34,214 nucleotides of DNA from an uncultured Planctomycetaceae bacterium (GTDB lineage Bacteria; Planctomycetota; Planctomycetia; Planctomycetales; Planctomycetaceae): positions 1 through 34,214 of the forward strand of contig CALFOL010000576.1 in the NCBI GenBank assembly GCA_937919915.1. Direction: 5' to 3'. Position numbers and translations under genes: made by a program. Positions 1 to 8,913 of this stretch are shown here, in pieces; position 1 is the first letter of the stretch, and each line of letters starts with the position of its first letter. The notes below the pieces were generated by a model, which worked only from the letters and a program-made list of their open reading frames with translations, did not search any database and had not been told where the DNA came from.

Positions 1-85
1 CGATCACGTCGTAGCCTTCATCGTTCAGCACTTCGACGAGACCTTCGCGCGTGAAGCGGTCGTCTTCTGCAATCAACACTTTCAT
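1..85 (-). CDS. Response regulator, N-terminal fragment (gene runs off the left edge)
   Basis: Reverse complement reads MKVLIAEDDRFTREGLVEVLNDEGYDVI, a typical receiver-domain N-terminus; its ATG overlaps the kinase stop codon (TGATG). Confidence 0.85.
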   Translation of the reverse strand, partial: MKVLIAEDDRFTREGLVEVLNDEGYDVI

Positions 86-1851
86 CAGTCCTGTCCTTTC
101 ATCGTTGCGCGAAAGCAGCAACCGCTGTCGCTGTCTACCAGCACGACATCGCCACCGTGCAGTCGCGCTAACTCGCGGGCGATCGGCAGGCCGATTCCGG
201 TTCCCGCGGCATAGCTGACATCGTTTGAGACTCGAGCAAACGACTGAAACACCGTCTTCCGATTGGCAGCCGCGATTCCTCCACCCGCGTCGCGAACGTC
301 GACCGTCAACAGACCATCGGCAACGGTGCTGTTGATGTTCAGCAGTCCGCCGCCGGCCGCATATTTTTCCACATTGCTGATCAGGTTGCCGAGGATCTGT
401 TCCAGGAAATCGGGGTCCATTCGCAGTGAGGATTCTTTGTCGCAGGTGAGTTGAATGTCGATTTTCTGTTCGACGAAAGCCGGGCGAAAGCGATCGACGA
501 TCTGCTGAATCAGTTTCCCCGGGACTTCATCGCGCGGCTGCAGTTGCAGTGTTTGGCGTTTTTGCCGAGCGAACGTCAACACATTGCCGATCAATCGACT
601 CAGTCGCTGTCCTTCAGAAAGAATAACGTCCAGACGTTCGCGAGGTTTTTCCGCGGTCTCAGTATCGAAGTTCCCGAGGTCTCGATCCAGAAGTTCTGCG
701 TACATGCGAATGTTTGTCAGGGGCGTTTTCAGTTCGTGGGAAACCTGATTGACGAAACTCACCTGTTGAGCGGCTTCGCGCATGTCGCGTGAGTATTCGC
801 GAACGAAAAAGAATGCGATGACCAGTAGAGCCAGAGCCACCGTGATCAGTCCGGCGAACAAACCGACATATACACTGCGCGCCGTGCCCGCCGTCATCCG
901 CGCAGTCGGTACGAAGCACTGCAGCCGCCATGAGGCCAGAGGTTTGGCCAGCGGGACTTCGCACAAAGGACGTGCGTCGTCGGGTGGTTCGTAACTGCCC
1001 CATTGATATACCGCAGCGGCGGATGAATTCACCAGCCGGACTCGAGTTTCCAGGCTGCGCCCAGGTTCGGAATCGCTGTTCACAGTCTCAGGCAATCGGG
1101 CGATCAGATCTGCCATCCAGCGAGCTCGTTCCAAAGCACAGCCCACGATGTGTCCGGATGGCCGACGCTGCCAGTAGATGAGATTCAGTCCACGATCCCA
1201 GTACCACACGAACCATCCTGATGTTTCTTCGAACTGAGGGAAATTCTGGACGACTTTGGATCCGTAGGCATCCAGGACAAGTTCCTGAGCGGTCTGATTC
1301 TGCTGATTGACCTCTGGCGTTGCTGATGCCATGCGTGAAGGTGCGTCGGCCTGTGACAGTGCGCTCCTGTTGTTCGTCCTCGCCCGCTTCACGTTGGCGG
1401 ACGAATTGTTGACGCTGTTGCTGTCCAGTAATCGTTGTTCCGTGCGAGAGACCGCGTCACTCAGATCCTGCCCGGTAAACATTCCGGCAGCCTGAAACAG
1501 AAACGCCTGTTCGTTGACGTTGCGTTCTCCCGCCGGATTGGGATACGTCAAGGTTCCCTGGGGATTCAGCACGAACAGTTGCAGCAACCGGGGTTCGCGG
1601 CGATTAATGTCACGGAGAGCTTCGACGTCGTAGTCGTCGATTGCAGCAACTTTGGCCAGGCTGCGTTCGATGTCCGAGAACACGACGGCCACGTTAGCGT
1701 TGATATCCTGCAGGCGATCTTCCATCAATTCCCGGAAACGCTGCTGCACGACAACCTGTTCGTTTTCTGCCAGTCGCAACACGGCCCAGGTCAATGCTGC
1801 CAGCGGCAGGATGATGATCAGGGCAATCATGATGACGGGACGACGCTTCAT
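85..1851 (-). CDS. Membrane sensor histidine kinase (HisKA + HATPase_c)
   Basis: ORF 85..1962; likely start MKRRPVIMIALIIILPLAALTW at 1851. H-box FVNQVSHELKTPLTNIRMYAELL, N-box NLISNVEKYA, G-boxes DAGGGI and GTGIGLPIA; coupled to the response regulator. Confidence 0.93.
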   Translation of the reverse strand: MKRRPVIMIALIIILPLAALTWAVLRLAENEQVVVQQRFRELMEDRLQDINANVAVVFSDIERSLAKVAAIDDYDVEALRDINRREPRLLQLFVLNPQGTLTYPNPAGERNVNEQAFLFQAAGMFTGQDLSDAVSRTEQRLLDSNSVNNSSANVKRARTNNRSALSQADAPSRMASATPEVNQQNQTAQELVLDAYGSKVVQNFPQFEETSGWFVWYWDRGLNLIYWQRRPSGHIVGCALERARWMADLIARLPETVNSDSEPGRSLETRVRLVNSSAAAVYQWGSYEPPDDARPLCEVPLAKPLASWRLQCFVPTARMTAGTARSVYVGLFAGLITVALALLVIAFFFVREYSRDMREAAQQVSFVNQVSHELKTPLTNIRMYAELLDRDLGNFDTETAEKPRERLDVILSEGQRLSRLIGNVLTFARQKRQTLQLQPRDEVPGKLIQQIVDRFRPAFVEQKIDIQLTCDKESSLRMDPDFLEQILGNLISNVEKYAAGGGLLNINSTVADGLLTVDVRDAGGGIAAANRKTVFQSFARVSNDVSYAAGTGIGLPIARELARLHGGDVVLVDSDSGCCFRATMKGQD

Positions 1852-1984
1852 GTCTGCAGTATACCACACATTTGCGGAACTGGCCTCGTCCCGGATGCTT
1901 CGACGTTCCAAGCACGCTGGATGTTCAGCGTGATTGGAAGCGTCAAAGTCTGGAAGCGTCACGGCCGCGACGTGGGAACGTGAC

Positions 1985-3370
1985 CTACTGGGCTGTCTTC
2001 AGTGCGGTGGAGCCTTTGGCTCGCTGCTGAAGATCGACTTCGCTTTGGTAACCTCGGAAGCTCTTGCGAGCAAGATTCGCGGAAGGAGCGTCCTTGTCTT
2101 TTGCCATCTCAATCTGGTCCAGTTGATAGCTGTTTTGCACTGCCAGGTCGCGAAGCCGAGATTCGTCCGCCGGAGCACAATTCGTCGCGTTCGTATTCAG
2201 GTAGTCAACGTTGGTCTGCAACACCTGCTTACAGCGGCGCAGATCGCCCTGATCCAGATACTGCGTGGCCAGTTTATTATTTTCGCTGGATACCAACGCC
2301 ACAACATCCGCCATGGCCGTTTGGTTTATGCTGCTGTTGACCTTCGCTTCGTCATCACTGAAGACCACCTTTGTATCGCCGGAAAGCTTGTCACTTTCGT
2401 GTGTCTTCATGTTGGCGTAGGTCACGCTGACGGTTGCGAGTTTCAGCTTTCCATCTTTCTCACTGGCTGGGACTTCAACTTCAATCACAATGTGCTTGTT
2501 CTGTTCGCTGTAGATTTGCGACATGCGAGTCACAATGTACTGGCCGTTAATGTCAGCTTCGTTTCCGAGCACTTTGACAGGGCGAATGCCTTCCGGAATG
2601 GTCACCTTCACGTCGATCTCCTGAGCGACCACAGACAGCACGTCGTCGAATTCGCTGCGGAAGATATCCGCCAATTCAGAGGCGTCTTCTATGAACAGAT
2701 GGTTCCCACCACTTCCTTTGGCCAGGTTGACCATCAGATCTTCGTTGTAGCCCAGGCCCAGACCAAGCGTCGATACGCTGATGTTTTCTTTCAGCATGGA
2801 TTTGCCAAGACTGCCGAGTTCGCCGGGTGAGGAAGGCCCGACGTTGGCCAGGCCGTCTGACAACAGGATGACGCGGTTGACTCGTTCTTTGTCCAGAAAC
2901 TTCCGAACTTCAGCAGCTCCCTTGCTGACTCCCGCGAACAAGGCTGTGTTGCCGCCTGGTTGAATGCCCTTGATCGCTTTAATGACCATCGCTTTGTCGG
3001 TGAGCTTGGTTGCCGGCACAAGAACTTCCACCGTTGAGTCGTAGGTGACGATGGAAATGATGTCGTCCGCCTGCAGCAGGTTGATCGCGTCGATTGCTGC
3101 GGCTTTGGCCTGTTTGATTTTTTCCCCCTGCATTGAGCCTGACTTGTCCATCACGATGGCCAGATTCACGCCCGCTCGTTTGCGATCGCCTTTCAGTTTG
3201 AATCCTTCCAGACCGACGCGAATCCACGTTGTTTGTTTGTCGCCGGCTTTCAGCACACTATGCACCGGCGAAATGTCGAGTTTGATCTGGTGAGTGTCCG
3301 CGAGGGCCGCAGCGCTGATGGATGTTACGACGACGAGGGCACAGAGTCGGCTGAGTACGTTGTGTTTCAT
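1985..3370 (-). CDS. Secreted von Willebrand factor type A domain protein
   Basis: ORF 1985..3391; likely start MKHNVLSRLCALVVVTSISAAALA (signal peptide). MIDAS motif DKSGSMQGEK plus VILLSDGLANVG. Confidence 0.9.
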   Translation of the reverse strand: MKHNVLSRLCALVVVTSISAAALADTHQIKLDISPVHSVLKAGDKQTTWIRVGLEGFKLKGDRKRAGVNLAIVMDKSGSMQGEKIKQAKAAAIDAINLLQADDIISIVTYDSTVEVLVPATKLTDKAMVIKAIKGIQPGGNTALFAGVSKGAAEVRKFLDKERVNRVILLSDGLANVGPSSPGELGSLGKSMLKENISVSTLGLGLGYNEDLMVNLAKGSGGNHLFIEDASELADIFRSEFDDVLSVVAQEIDVKVTIPEGIRPVKVLGNEADINGQYIVTRMSQIYSEQNKHIVIEVEVPASEKDGKLKLATVSVTYANMKTHESDKLSGDTKVVFSDDEAKVNSSINQTAMADVVALVSSENNKLATQYLDQGDLRRCKQVLQTNVDYLNTNATNCAPADESRLRDLAVQNSYQLDQIEMAKDKDAPSANLARKSFRGYQSEVDLQQRAKGSTALKTAQ

Positions 3371-3811
3371 GACAGGTCTCCCGAATTCCATTGGATTTGT
3401 AAGTGGAGCGTTTCCAGATGTGTATTGGACTGCGGATCGGTCCAGCGGTGGTCAGAGCTCTGTAAGAAGAGTGTAAGACATTTGTAAAACGCTGCCAGAG
3501 GCGGGAAATGGCTGGGTGGCAGCCGCCGTTTACCAGCCTGCGAAGTTTACCAGCACGATGCGCCAGCGAATGAATTGTTAGAAACGCTGGAGATTCACGT
3601 GCTGACGCCGCGTGCTGGTGTCAGCAGTCGTGAGTCCGGTTATAGCGGGTTTTCCAGCAGACAATGCACAGCTGTATTTTGAGAGGAAATTCTGTCTGGA
3701 TTGACGCCCGAACGCGTTCGGTTTTGGTCGATGACGGATATGAGGCGGTGCGTTCTCAAAGCCTGCCTCCTTAAAAATGGTCCGAACACCGTGGCAAAAC
3801 GGTTTCATCGT

Positions 3812-3855
3812 CGCCGTCTCCGTTCAACCCCCTCTGAACGGTGACGGCGATTTTT
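3812..3855 (+). terminator. Rho-independent terminator-like hairpin with T5 tract
   Basis: cgccgtctccgttca / tgaacggtgacggcg arms (15 bp, one mismatch), loop accccctc-like, followed by attttt. Confidence 0.7.
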
Positions 3856-3893
3856 ATTTGTGGACGACGTAGAACTTATTCCTCGAGCGATTC

Positions 3894-4850
3894 ATGTCAC
3901 GACGTAAAAAGCCACCTGCCGGAAGTCGAGTCAGTGCTGGAGACTTCCAGGATCCGGCCACCTGGCTGCCAGGTTTCATCGCGTATCTGGAAGCCGAATG
4001 CGGGATGTCGCAAAACACGGTAATGGCGTACCGTCGAGACCTGGAGAAATTCTTCAACTGGAATAAAGAGCACGCTCTTAAGACGGTCCATCAGGTTGAC
4101 ATCGCAACGATGACCGCATTCCTGGATCACTTGCAGAACCGCGACCTCGCCAGCAGCAGCATCGCCAGAAACCTGGCCGCGATTCGCATGTTCTTCCGCT
4201 ATCTGATGCTGGAGTCCGTTCTCGCGGAAAGCCAGGTGGATCTAATCAGTTCTCCGAAACTATGGCAGCGGCTTCCGCGCGTCCTGAGTCCGGATATGGT
4301 GAATGAGTTATTGAATGCTCCGATCGGTTCAGCGGATCGATACCATCGACGAGATCGAGCTTTACTGGCAGTGATGTATGCAACCGGCTGCCGAGTTTCC
4401 GAAGTCACCGGCCTGAAGCTGTCTGACCTGAACATGACCGAACGATACGCACGGTGTACAGGTAAAGGCAACAAGCAACGGATGGTGTCTCTGACACCCG
4501 TTGCCATTCAGGCGATCACTCAGTACCTGAGCATTGAACGTGCAGACATGGTGGCCAATGCCGTCGGAGATGACGGCTGGCTGTTTGTAACTCGCAGCGG
4601 TAATCGCATGAATCGCGAAACCGTTTGGTCATTAATCCAACGGTATGCAGCGCGATCCGGCTGTGGTTCAGAAATCAGTCCGCATACTCTGAGACACAGC
4701 TTCGCCACGCATCTGCTGGCGGGAGGCGCCGACATCCGGGCGTTGCAGGAGATGCTGGGGCACGCGAATATTCGCACGACTCAGATCTACACACACGTCG
4801 ATCATACCAGGCTGAAGAGCGTACATTCGAAGTGCCATCCACGAGGATAG
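3894..4850 (+). CDS. xerD: Tyrosine recombinase, XerC/XerD type
   Basis: SAM-like N-domain (FIAYLEAECGMSQNTVMAYRRDLEKF) and the catalytic set R (ATGCRVSEV), K (GKGNKQR), HxxR (SPHTLRHSFATHLL), H (LGHANIRTTQIY) and Y. The C-terminal HTRLKSVHSKCHPRG resembles XerD. Confidence 0.88.
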   Translation: MSRRKKPPAGSRVSAGDFQDPATWLPGFIAYLEAECGMSQNTVMAYRRDLEKFFNWNKEHALKTVHQVDIATMTAFLDHLQNRDLASSSIARNLAAIRMFFRYLMLESVLAESQVDLISSPKLWQRLPRVLSPDMVNELLNAPIGSADRYHRRDRALLAVMYATGCRVSEVTGLKLSDLNMTERYARCTGKGNKQRMVSLTPVAIQAITQYLSIERADMVANAVGDDGWLFVTRSGNRMNRETVWSLIQRYAARSGCGSEISPHTLRHSFATHLLAGGADIRALQEMLGHANIRTTQIYTHVDHTRLKSVHSKCHPRG

Positions 4851-4893
4851 CGTTTAGACTTCTGACTCAAACTCGTCGGCGCCTGGACACAAT

Positions 4894-4936
4894 GGCCGGT
4901 CGGAACCGGCCCTGCAATCGCTCCCATTTGAGCGAT
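4894..4936. terminator. Two adjacent hairpins in a convergent intergenic region (possible bidirectional termination)
   Basis: GGCCGGT-cgga-ACCGGCC (4894-4911) and ATCGCTC-ccattt-GAGCGAT (4917-4936) between convergent xerD and symporter stops. Confidence 0.5.
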
Positions 4937-4955
4937 GAGTTATTTAGAATCTGCA

Positions 4956-6581
4956 TCAGGAGGCAGGGCTGACGGCCGGCGTGTCTTCTCGGCTGGCTTC
5001 AACCACAGCACAACCGCAGCTGTCGCTCCAGACATTCACTGATGTGCGGCACATGTCCAGGACTCGGTCAACAGCGATGATGATGCCTTGAGCTTCCAGC
5101 GGAAGTCCAACAGCCTGCAGCACGATCGCCATCATGACCAGTCCGGCGTGCGGAATCCCGGCGGCTCCGATGCTGGCGATCAACGCGGTAAATGCGACGG
5201 TGATTTGTTGGGCCAGCGTGAGATCGAATCCTGCTGTGGCCTGAGCGATAAACATCACCGCGACCACTTCGTATAAAGCCGTCCCGTCCATGTTGATGGT
5301 GGCTCCGAGTGGCAGGACGAATGAGCTGGTTTCGTTGGAAATCCCCGCCCGCTTTTCGACGCAGTTCATAGTCAGCGGCAATGTGGCATTGGATGACGCG
5401 GTCGAAAATGCCGTCAGCAACGCAGGGCTCATTTGTCTGGCGAACTGCCATGGGTTCCGTTTGCCGAACAGCTTGAGTCCCAGCGGCAGGATGATGACAG
5501 CGTGAACGGCCAGCGCGGAAAAGACAGTCAACATGTACCACGCCAGAGTCTTGAAGATCGCTAATCCCTGTGTGCCGGTTGCATAGATCATGAAGGCCGC
5601 CACACCGATTGGTGCCAGGCTGATGACGGCGGCCGTCATTCGCATGATCACTGCAAACGCAGATTCGAACAGTTCCTTCAGCCGACGACCATGTTCGCCA
5701 CCGACAAAATTGATAAACATTCCAGTCAGGATCGCGAACGAAATGATCGACAGGAATTCGCCGCCCGCAATCGCAGCGAATGGATTCGTCGGAATCAATC
5801 TGTTGATCTGCTGATAGATGATTTCGGTAAGAGACTGGTCGGCCGGTTCCAGTGATTCGCCGCCGCCGGGAAGAATCGCACCCACGCCCGGCTGGATGAG
5901 ATTCACCAGGATCAGCCCGACGGTGATCGCCAGCATGCTGGTCACGACGTAGTATAGTATCGTCCGGCTGAACATGCGTCCGAAGTTCCCCTGCCCGCCG
6001 AGTCCGGTGACTCCGGTAATCAGCGATGTCAGAATTAGCGGCACTGTGACCATTTTCAACAGTCGCAGGAAGAGGTCGCCGATTGCTTTCGCAAGGGTGA
6101 TAATCCGGCCACCGATACCTGCTGGATTGTTGGTTGCCAGAGTCTTCCAGAATACGGGTAACGATTCTGTATCAGCCGCAGAAATCGTGGTGACCGCGGG
6201 CACTCCGTCGTGAGACCTTTGCCATGTGACCGTGACGCCGTTCATGCTTGACGCAAAGCGAGCTTTTGCTTCTGTCACCGCTGTTGGCCCGCGATCCGTG
6301 GGCCGCATCTGTTCTGCCAGCCTGGGAAAACTGTCGGCGAATTGCTGTTCGGTGGCAAACGTTTGCGAGAACAGCACGCTGCGATCAGCATCGGCCGTCG
6401 TTTCTTTCAGCGTCAGGCCTGCGTCAGTGGTTTCAAGAGTAACCTTAATCGGCGTATCAACGGCCACGTCGCCGGGATTGACCAGCACGCCGATAATCGT
6501 CCCGACGATCATTGCCAGCAGGATCTGAATGTGGAGCGGGAAGCGTTTAGTAGGTGTGTCGCTGGTTGACATAACGTGCAT
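4956..6581 (-). CDS. Dicarboxylate/amino acid:cation symporter (DAACS/GltP-like)
   Basis: DAACS signatures: LFLRLLKMVTVPLILTSLITGVTGLG, AFSTASSNATLPLTMNCVEKRAGI, FVLPLGATINMDGTALYE, IPHAGLVMMAIVL, DRVLDMCRTSVNVWSDS. Confidence 0.92.
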   Translation of the reverse strand: MHVMSTSDTPTKRFPLHIQILLAMIVGTIIGVLVNPGDVAVDTPIKVTLETTDAGLTLKETTADADRSVLFSQTFATEQQFADSFPRLAEQMRPTDRGPTAVTEAKARFASSMNGVTVTWQRSHDGVPAVTTISAADTESLPVFWKTLATNNPAGIGGRIITLAKAIGDLFLRLLKMVTVPLILTSLITGVTGLGGQGNFGRMFSRTILYYVVTSMLAITVGLILVNLIQPGVGAILPGGGESLEPADQSLTEIIYQQINRLIPTNPFAAIAGGEFLSIISFAILTGMFINFVGGEHGRRLKELFESAFAVIMRMTAAVISLAPIGVAAFMIYATGTQGLAIFKTLAWYMLTVFSALAVHAVIILPLGLKLFGKRNPWQFARQMSPALLTAFSTASSNATLPLTMNCVEKRAGISNETSSFVLPLGATINMDGTALYEVVAVMFIAQATAGFDLTLAQQITVAFTALIASIGAAGIPHAGLVMMAIVLQAVGLPLEAQGIIIAVDRVLDMCRTSVNVWSDSCGCAVVEASREDTPAVSPAS

Positions 6582-6775
6582 GTTTCAACGGAGATTGGTG
6601 CAGGAGCTAACGAGTCTCTGCACATTACACACGACGCAGAGACCTGCCGCAAACCAGGTGGCCAGCGTTACATACCAGGACGAAACGTCAACGCGTGAGT
6701 CATGCTGTCGATTCACTCGCTGGCGATTCGGGCTGGTATGGTGGGGCAGCCCGGTTGTCGAGGCACTTCGTGAGC

Positions 6776-8272
6776 CTACCGCCGATTGGTCTCGTCAGCT
6801 GCGGCCGTTTGTGTCCCCGTCGCTGCAACAACGGTCACCTGCAACTGACTCTCGCTGGACGCCAGGATTTCCAGTGTTCCACAGCGCTGCACAGGCGCAG
6901 TCCATGTGAATGCTGTGCCGGCGAGTTGCAGTTTCAGCTCGTTGTCTGCTCGCAGCACGTGGCGGGGAAATTCACGGGGCGATGCCATCAGGCTCAATCC
7001 CCATGCCCGAAATGTTTCAGAAAAGCTGTTCCCCGTGACCGATTCCAGCCGGTCGGTGCCAGGAAGTGGACAGCACACTAATGTCCGCAGCGTTTCCTGA
7101 GGCATCTGTTGCAGCGTGTTACTAAGAAACAAACAGGCTGCCGCCCGAGTCGGTCCACGACGTAACGATTGTTGTTGAACACAGTCTGGAATCACCAGTG
7201 GAAAACGATGTGGCTCGCGAGTGAAGTCTGACAGGCGCGTCCTGAGATTGTCGCTGGCGGGATTTATCTGCATTTCCAGATAGTGTGCGATGGCTTCATT
7301 CAGCCAGCCGGGCAATTGCCATTGATCTTCCGGGGACGCCTGCCGGATCGCGCAGAAGGTAGCTGCGTGCGCGAGTTCATGGGCCAGGATGGCGTCGAGT
7401 TCTCTGCCTGTGGGTAACAGTCGATCGAGGTAGACGATGTCTCCGCCTGCGCCGGCTAAATCGACAGAAGGGAGTTCGGACAGAAAGTCGTCGGGCCGAA
7501 CACAACCTGTGATGGGCTGCTGCGTCTCATTCGCTGGTTCGCCTGTGGTCAGTCTGGCAAGTACAAAGCAAAGTCGACCGTCCTCATCCAGATCCGTGAC
7601 CTGACCGATTTGTGTTTCGATGTACTCCAGAACACGACCCTCTGCGCGCTGAATGATCTCCGTCGCCACGGTGATGACATCCCGCCGTGGTTGGTGATTC
7701 GTCGCAACAGCAGCAGCATCGTCGCCGTCAACCAGAAACACGGACACCCGGCGACCACGTGCGATTTCTGTCGCCAGCACGTTGCGATCGTAGACTCGCT
7801 GGCCACAGAAACACGGTACGACGAATCTGCGACGACGCGGAAGTTCGAAGTCCTGCTGAACCACCACGTCGACGGGCTCGCATTCAATGGCGATCGGGGA
7901 CTGGTCTGTCTGCGTGAGAGGTACAGGCAAGATCGCCGCGATGGGTGTTTCCCAGCCTTCCGGGAAAGTCATCACCTTATGGCTGCTGGTTAGCAGGTGC
8001 GGAGATGTGCCGTCATCGTTGGCAGTATCGGGATGCCATAACAAGCGAACCTGATGGCGATGAGCGAACTGATCCAGACTACCCAACAGGACCGCAGTTC
8101 CAGGTGTCAGCCGAATCGTCGCGCGTTCGTCGGTGTCGAGTAAAACGAATGACGTCCGATTGAGCGGGGTCAGACCGGAATCTGAGGAAGGTGGATCTGA
8201 AATGGGGTACTGACTGTGAAAAGCAGCGGCCAGGGCGATTAGAAGAGTAATTTTCTTCGCGCTGTCACCCAC
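6776..8272 (-). CDS. Secreted HExxH metallopeptidase-like protein
   Basis: N-terminal signal-like segment KKITLLIALAAAFHSQ; LDAILAHELAHAATFCAIRQASPEDQWQLPGWLNEAIAHYLEMQ gives HELAH plus a downstream Glu helix (gluzincin-like). Confidence 0.75.
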   Translation of the reverse strand: MGDSAKKITLLIALAAAFHSQYPISDPPSSDSGLTPLNRTSFVLLDTDERATIRLTPGTAVLLGSLDQFAHRHQVRLLWHPDTANDDGTSPHLLTSSHKVMTFPEGWETPIAAILPVPLTQTDQSPIAIECEPVDVVVQQDFELPRRRRFVVPCFCGQRVYDRNVLATEIARGRRVSVFLVDGDDAAAVATNHQPRRDVITVATEIIQRAEGRVLEYIETQIGQVTDLDEDGRLCFVLARLTTGEPANETQQPITGCVRPDDFLSELPSVDLAGAGGDIVYLDRLLPTGRELDAILAHELAHAATFCAIRQASPEDQWQLPGWLNEAIAHYLEMQINPASDNLRTRLSDFTREPHRFPLVIPDCVQQQSLRRGPTRAAACLFLSNTLQQMPQETLRTLVCCPLPGTDRLESVTGNSFSETFRAWGLSLMASPREFPRHVLRADNELKLQLAGTAFTWTAPVQRCGTLEILASSESQLQVTVVAATGTQTAAADETNRR

Positions 8273-8493
8273 TCAGCCTGCCTCTGTTTCTTCCGTCATC
8301 GACCACGTTGCCCAGGTACCGGAAGAGTTATCGATTGACTCTGGCCGGGCACTTGATGGAATCAACGGCTGTGCGCCGTTCCGCCCCTGGTGAAAGGAAT
8401 GGGCATCACCGTTTTCTGTGTTCAGCAGAATCGCTCAGCTCCCGTTAGTCAGAGCGACCGGAGTCTTGAGGAAATCGTTCAACTCGCCGCCGT

Positions 8494-8547
8494 CGGATGA
8501 AACGGTGCGAACGGTGCGAACGGATGAAACGGTGCGAACGGTGCGAC
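8494..8547. repeat. 27-bp tandem repeat, 2 copies, with an internal 9-bp sub-repeat
   Basis: cggatgaaacggtgcgaacggtgcgaa directly repeated (last base differs); aacggtgcg is itself doubled within each unit. Confidence 0.9.
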
Positions 8548-8913
8548 CAGACTCAGCGGCCTCTGATCTTGCCCAATGCTGAAGGGTTAAGCCGATCAGT
8601 CAGAATTGGTCATCCAGCGAGGTTGTCGGCTGCGATGTTCAGGTAAAGTGATACGGTCAGGCGAAAACGTCGGATCGTTCGTCTCATGCCACCAAATCCA
8701 ACGCGGGTGACTTTTCGCAACGCAACAACGCGGGGCACCTTGCCTGTCTGCAAACGCAAAAGACTCGGGGAGATCGTTTTTTTGCAGGGAATTCCTTTCT
8801 CAACGGTCCGAGTACCGATATATGATAAGGGCGAGTTCCGAAATGCGTTCGGGGCTCTCCTGTCTGAATCGGACTGATCCCAACCACTGTTCGGTCTACC
8901 GAAAGGGTTTCAT

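Noticed and set aside
3894-4850. Phage or integron integrase marking a mobile island
   Set aside because: Sequence features fit housekeeping XerC/XerD; no att repeats, tRNA or phage genes nearby.
8686-8877. Small ORF (63 aa) before the large VWA gene
   Set aside because: No recognisable domain, overlapped by a similar-length ORF on the other strand, no supporting context.
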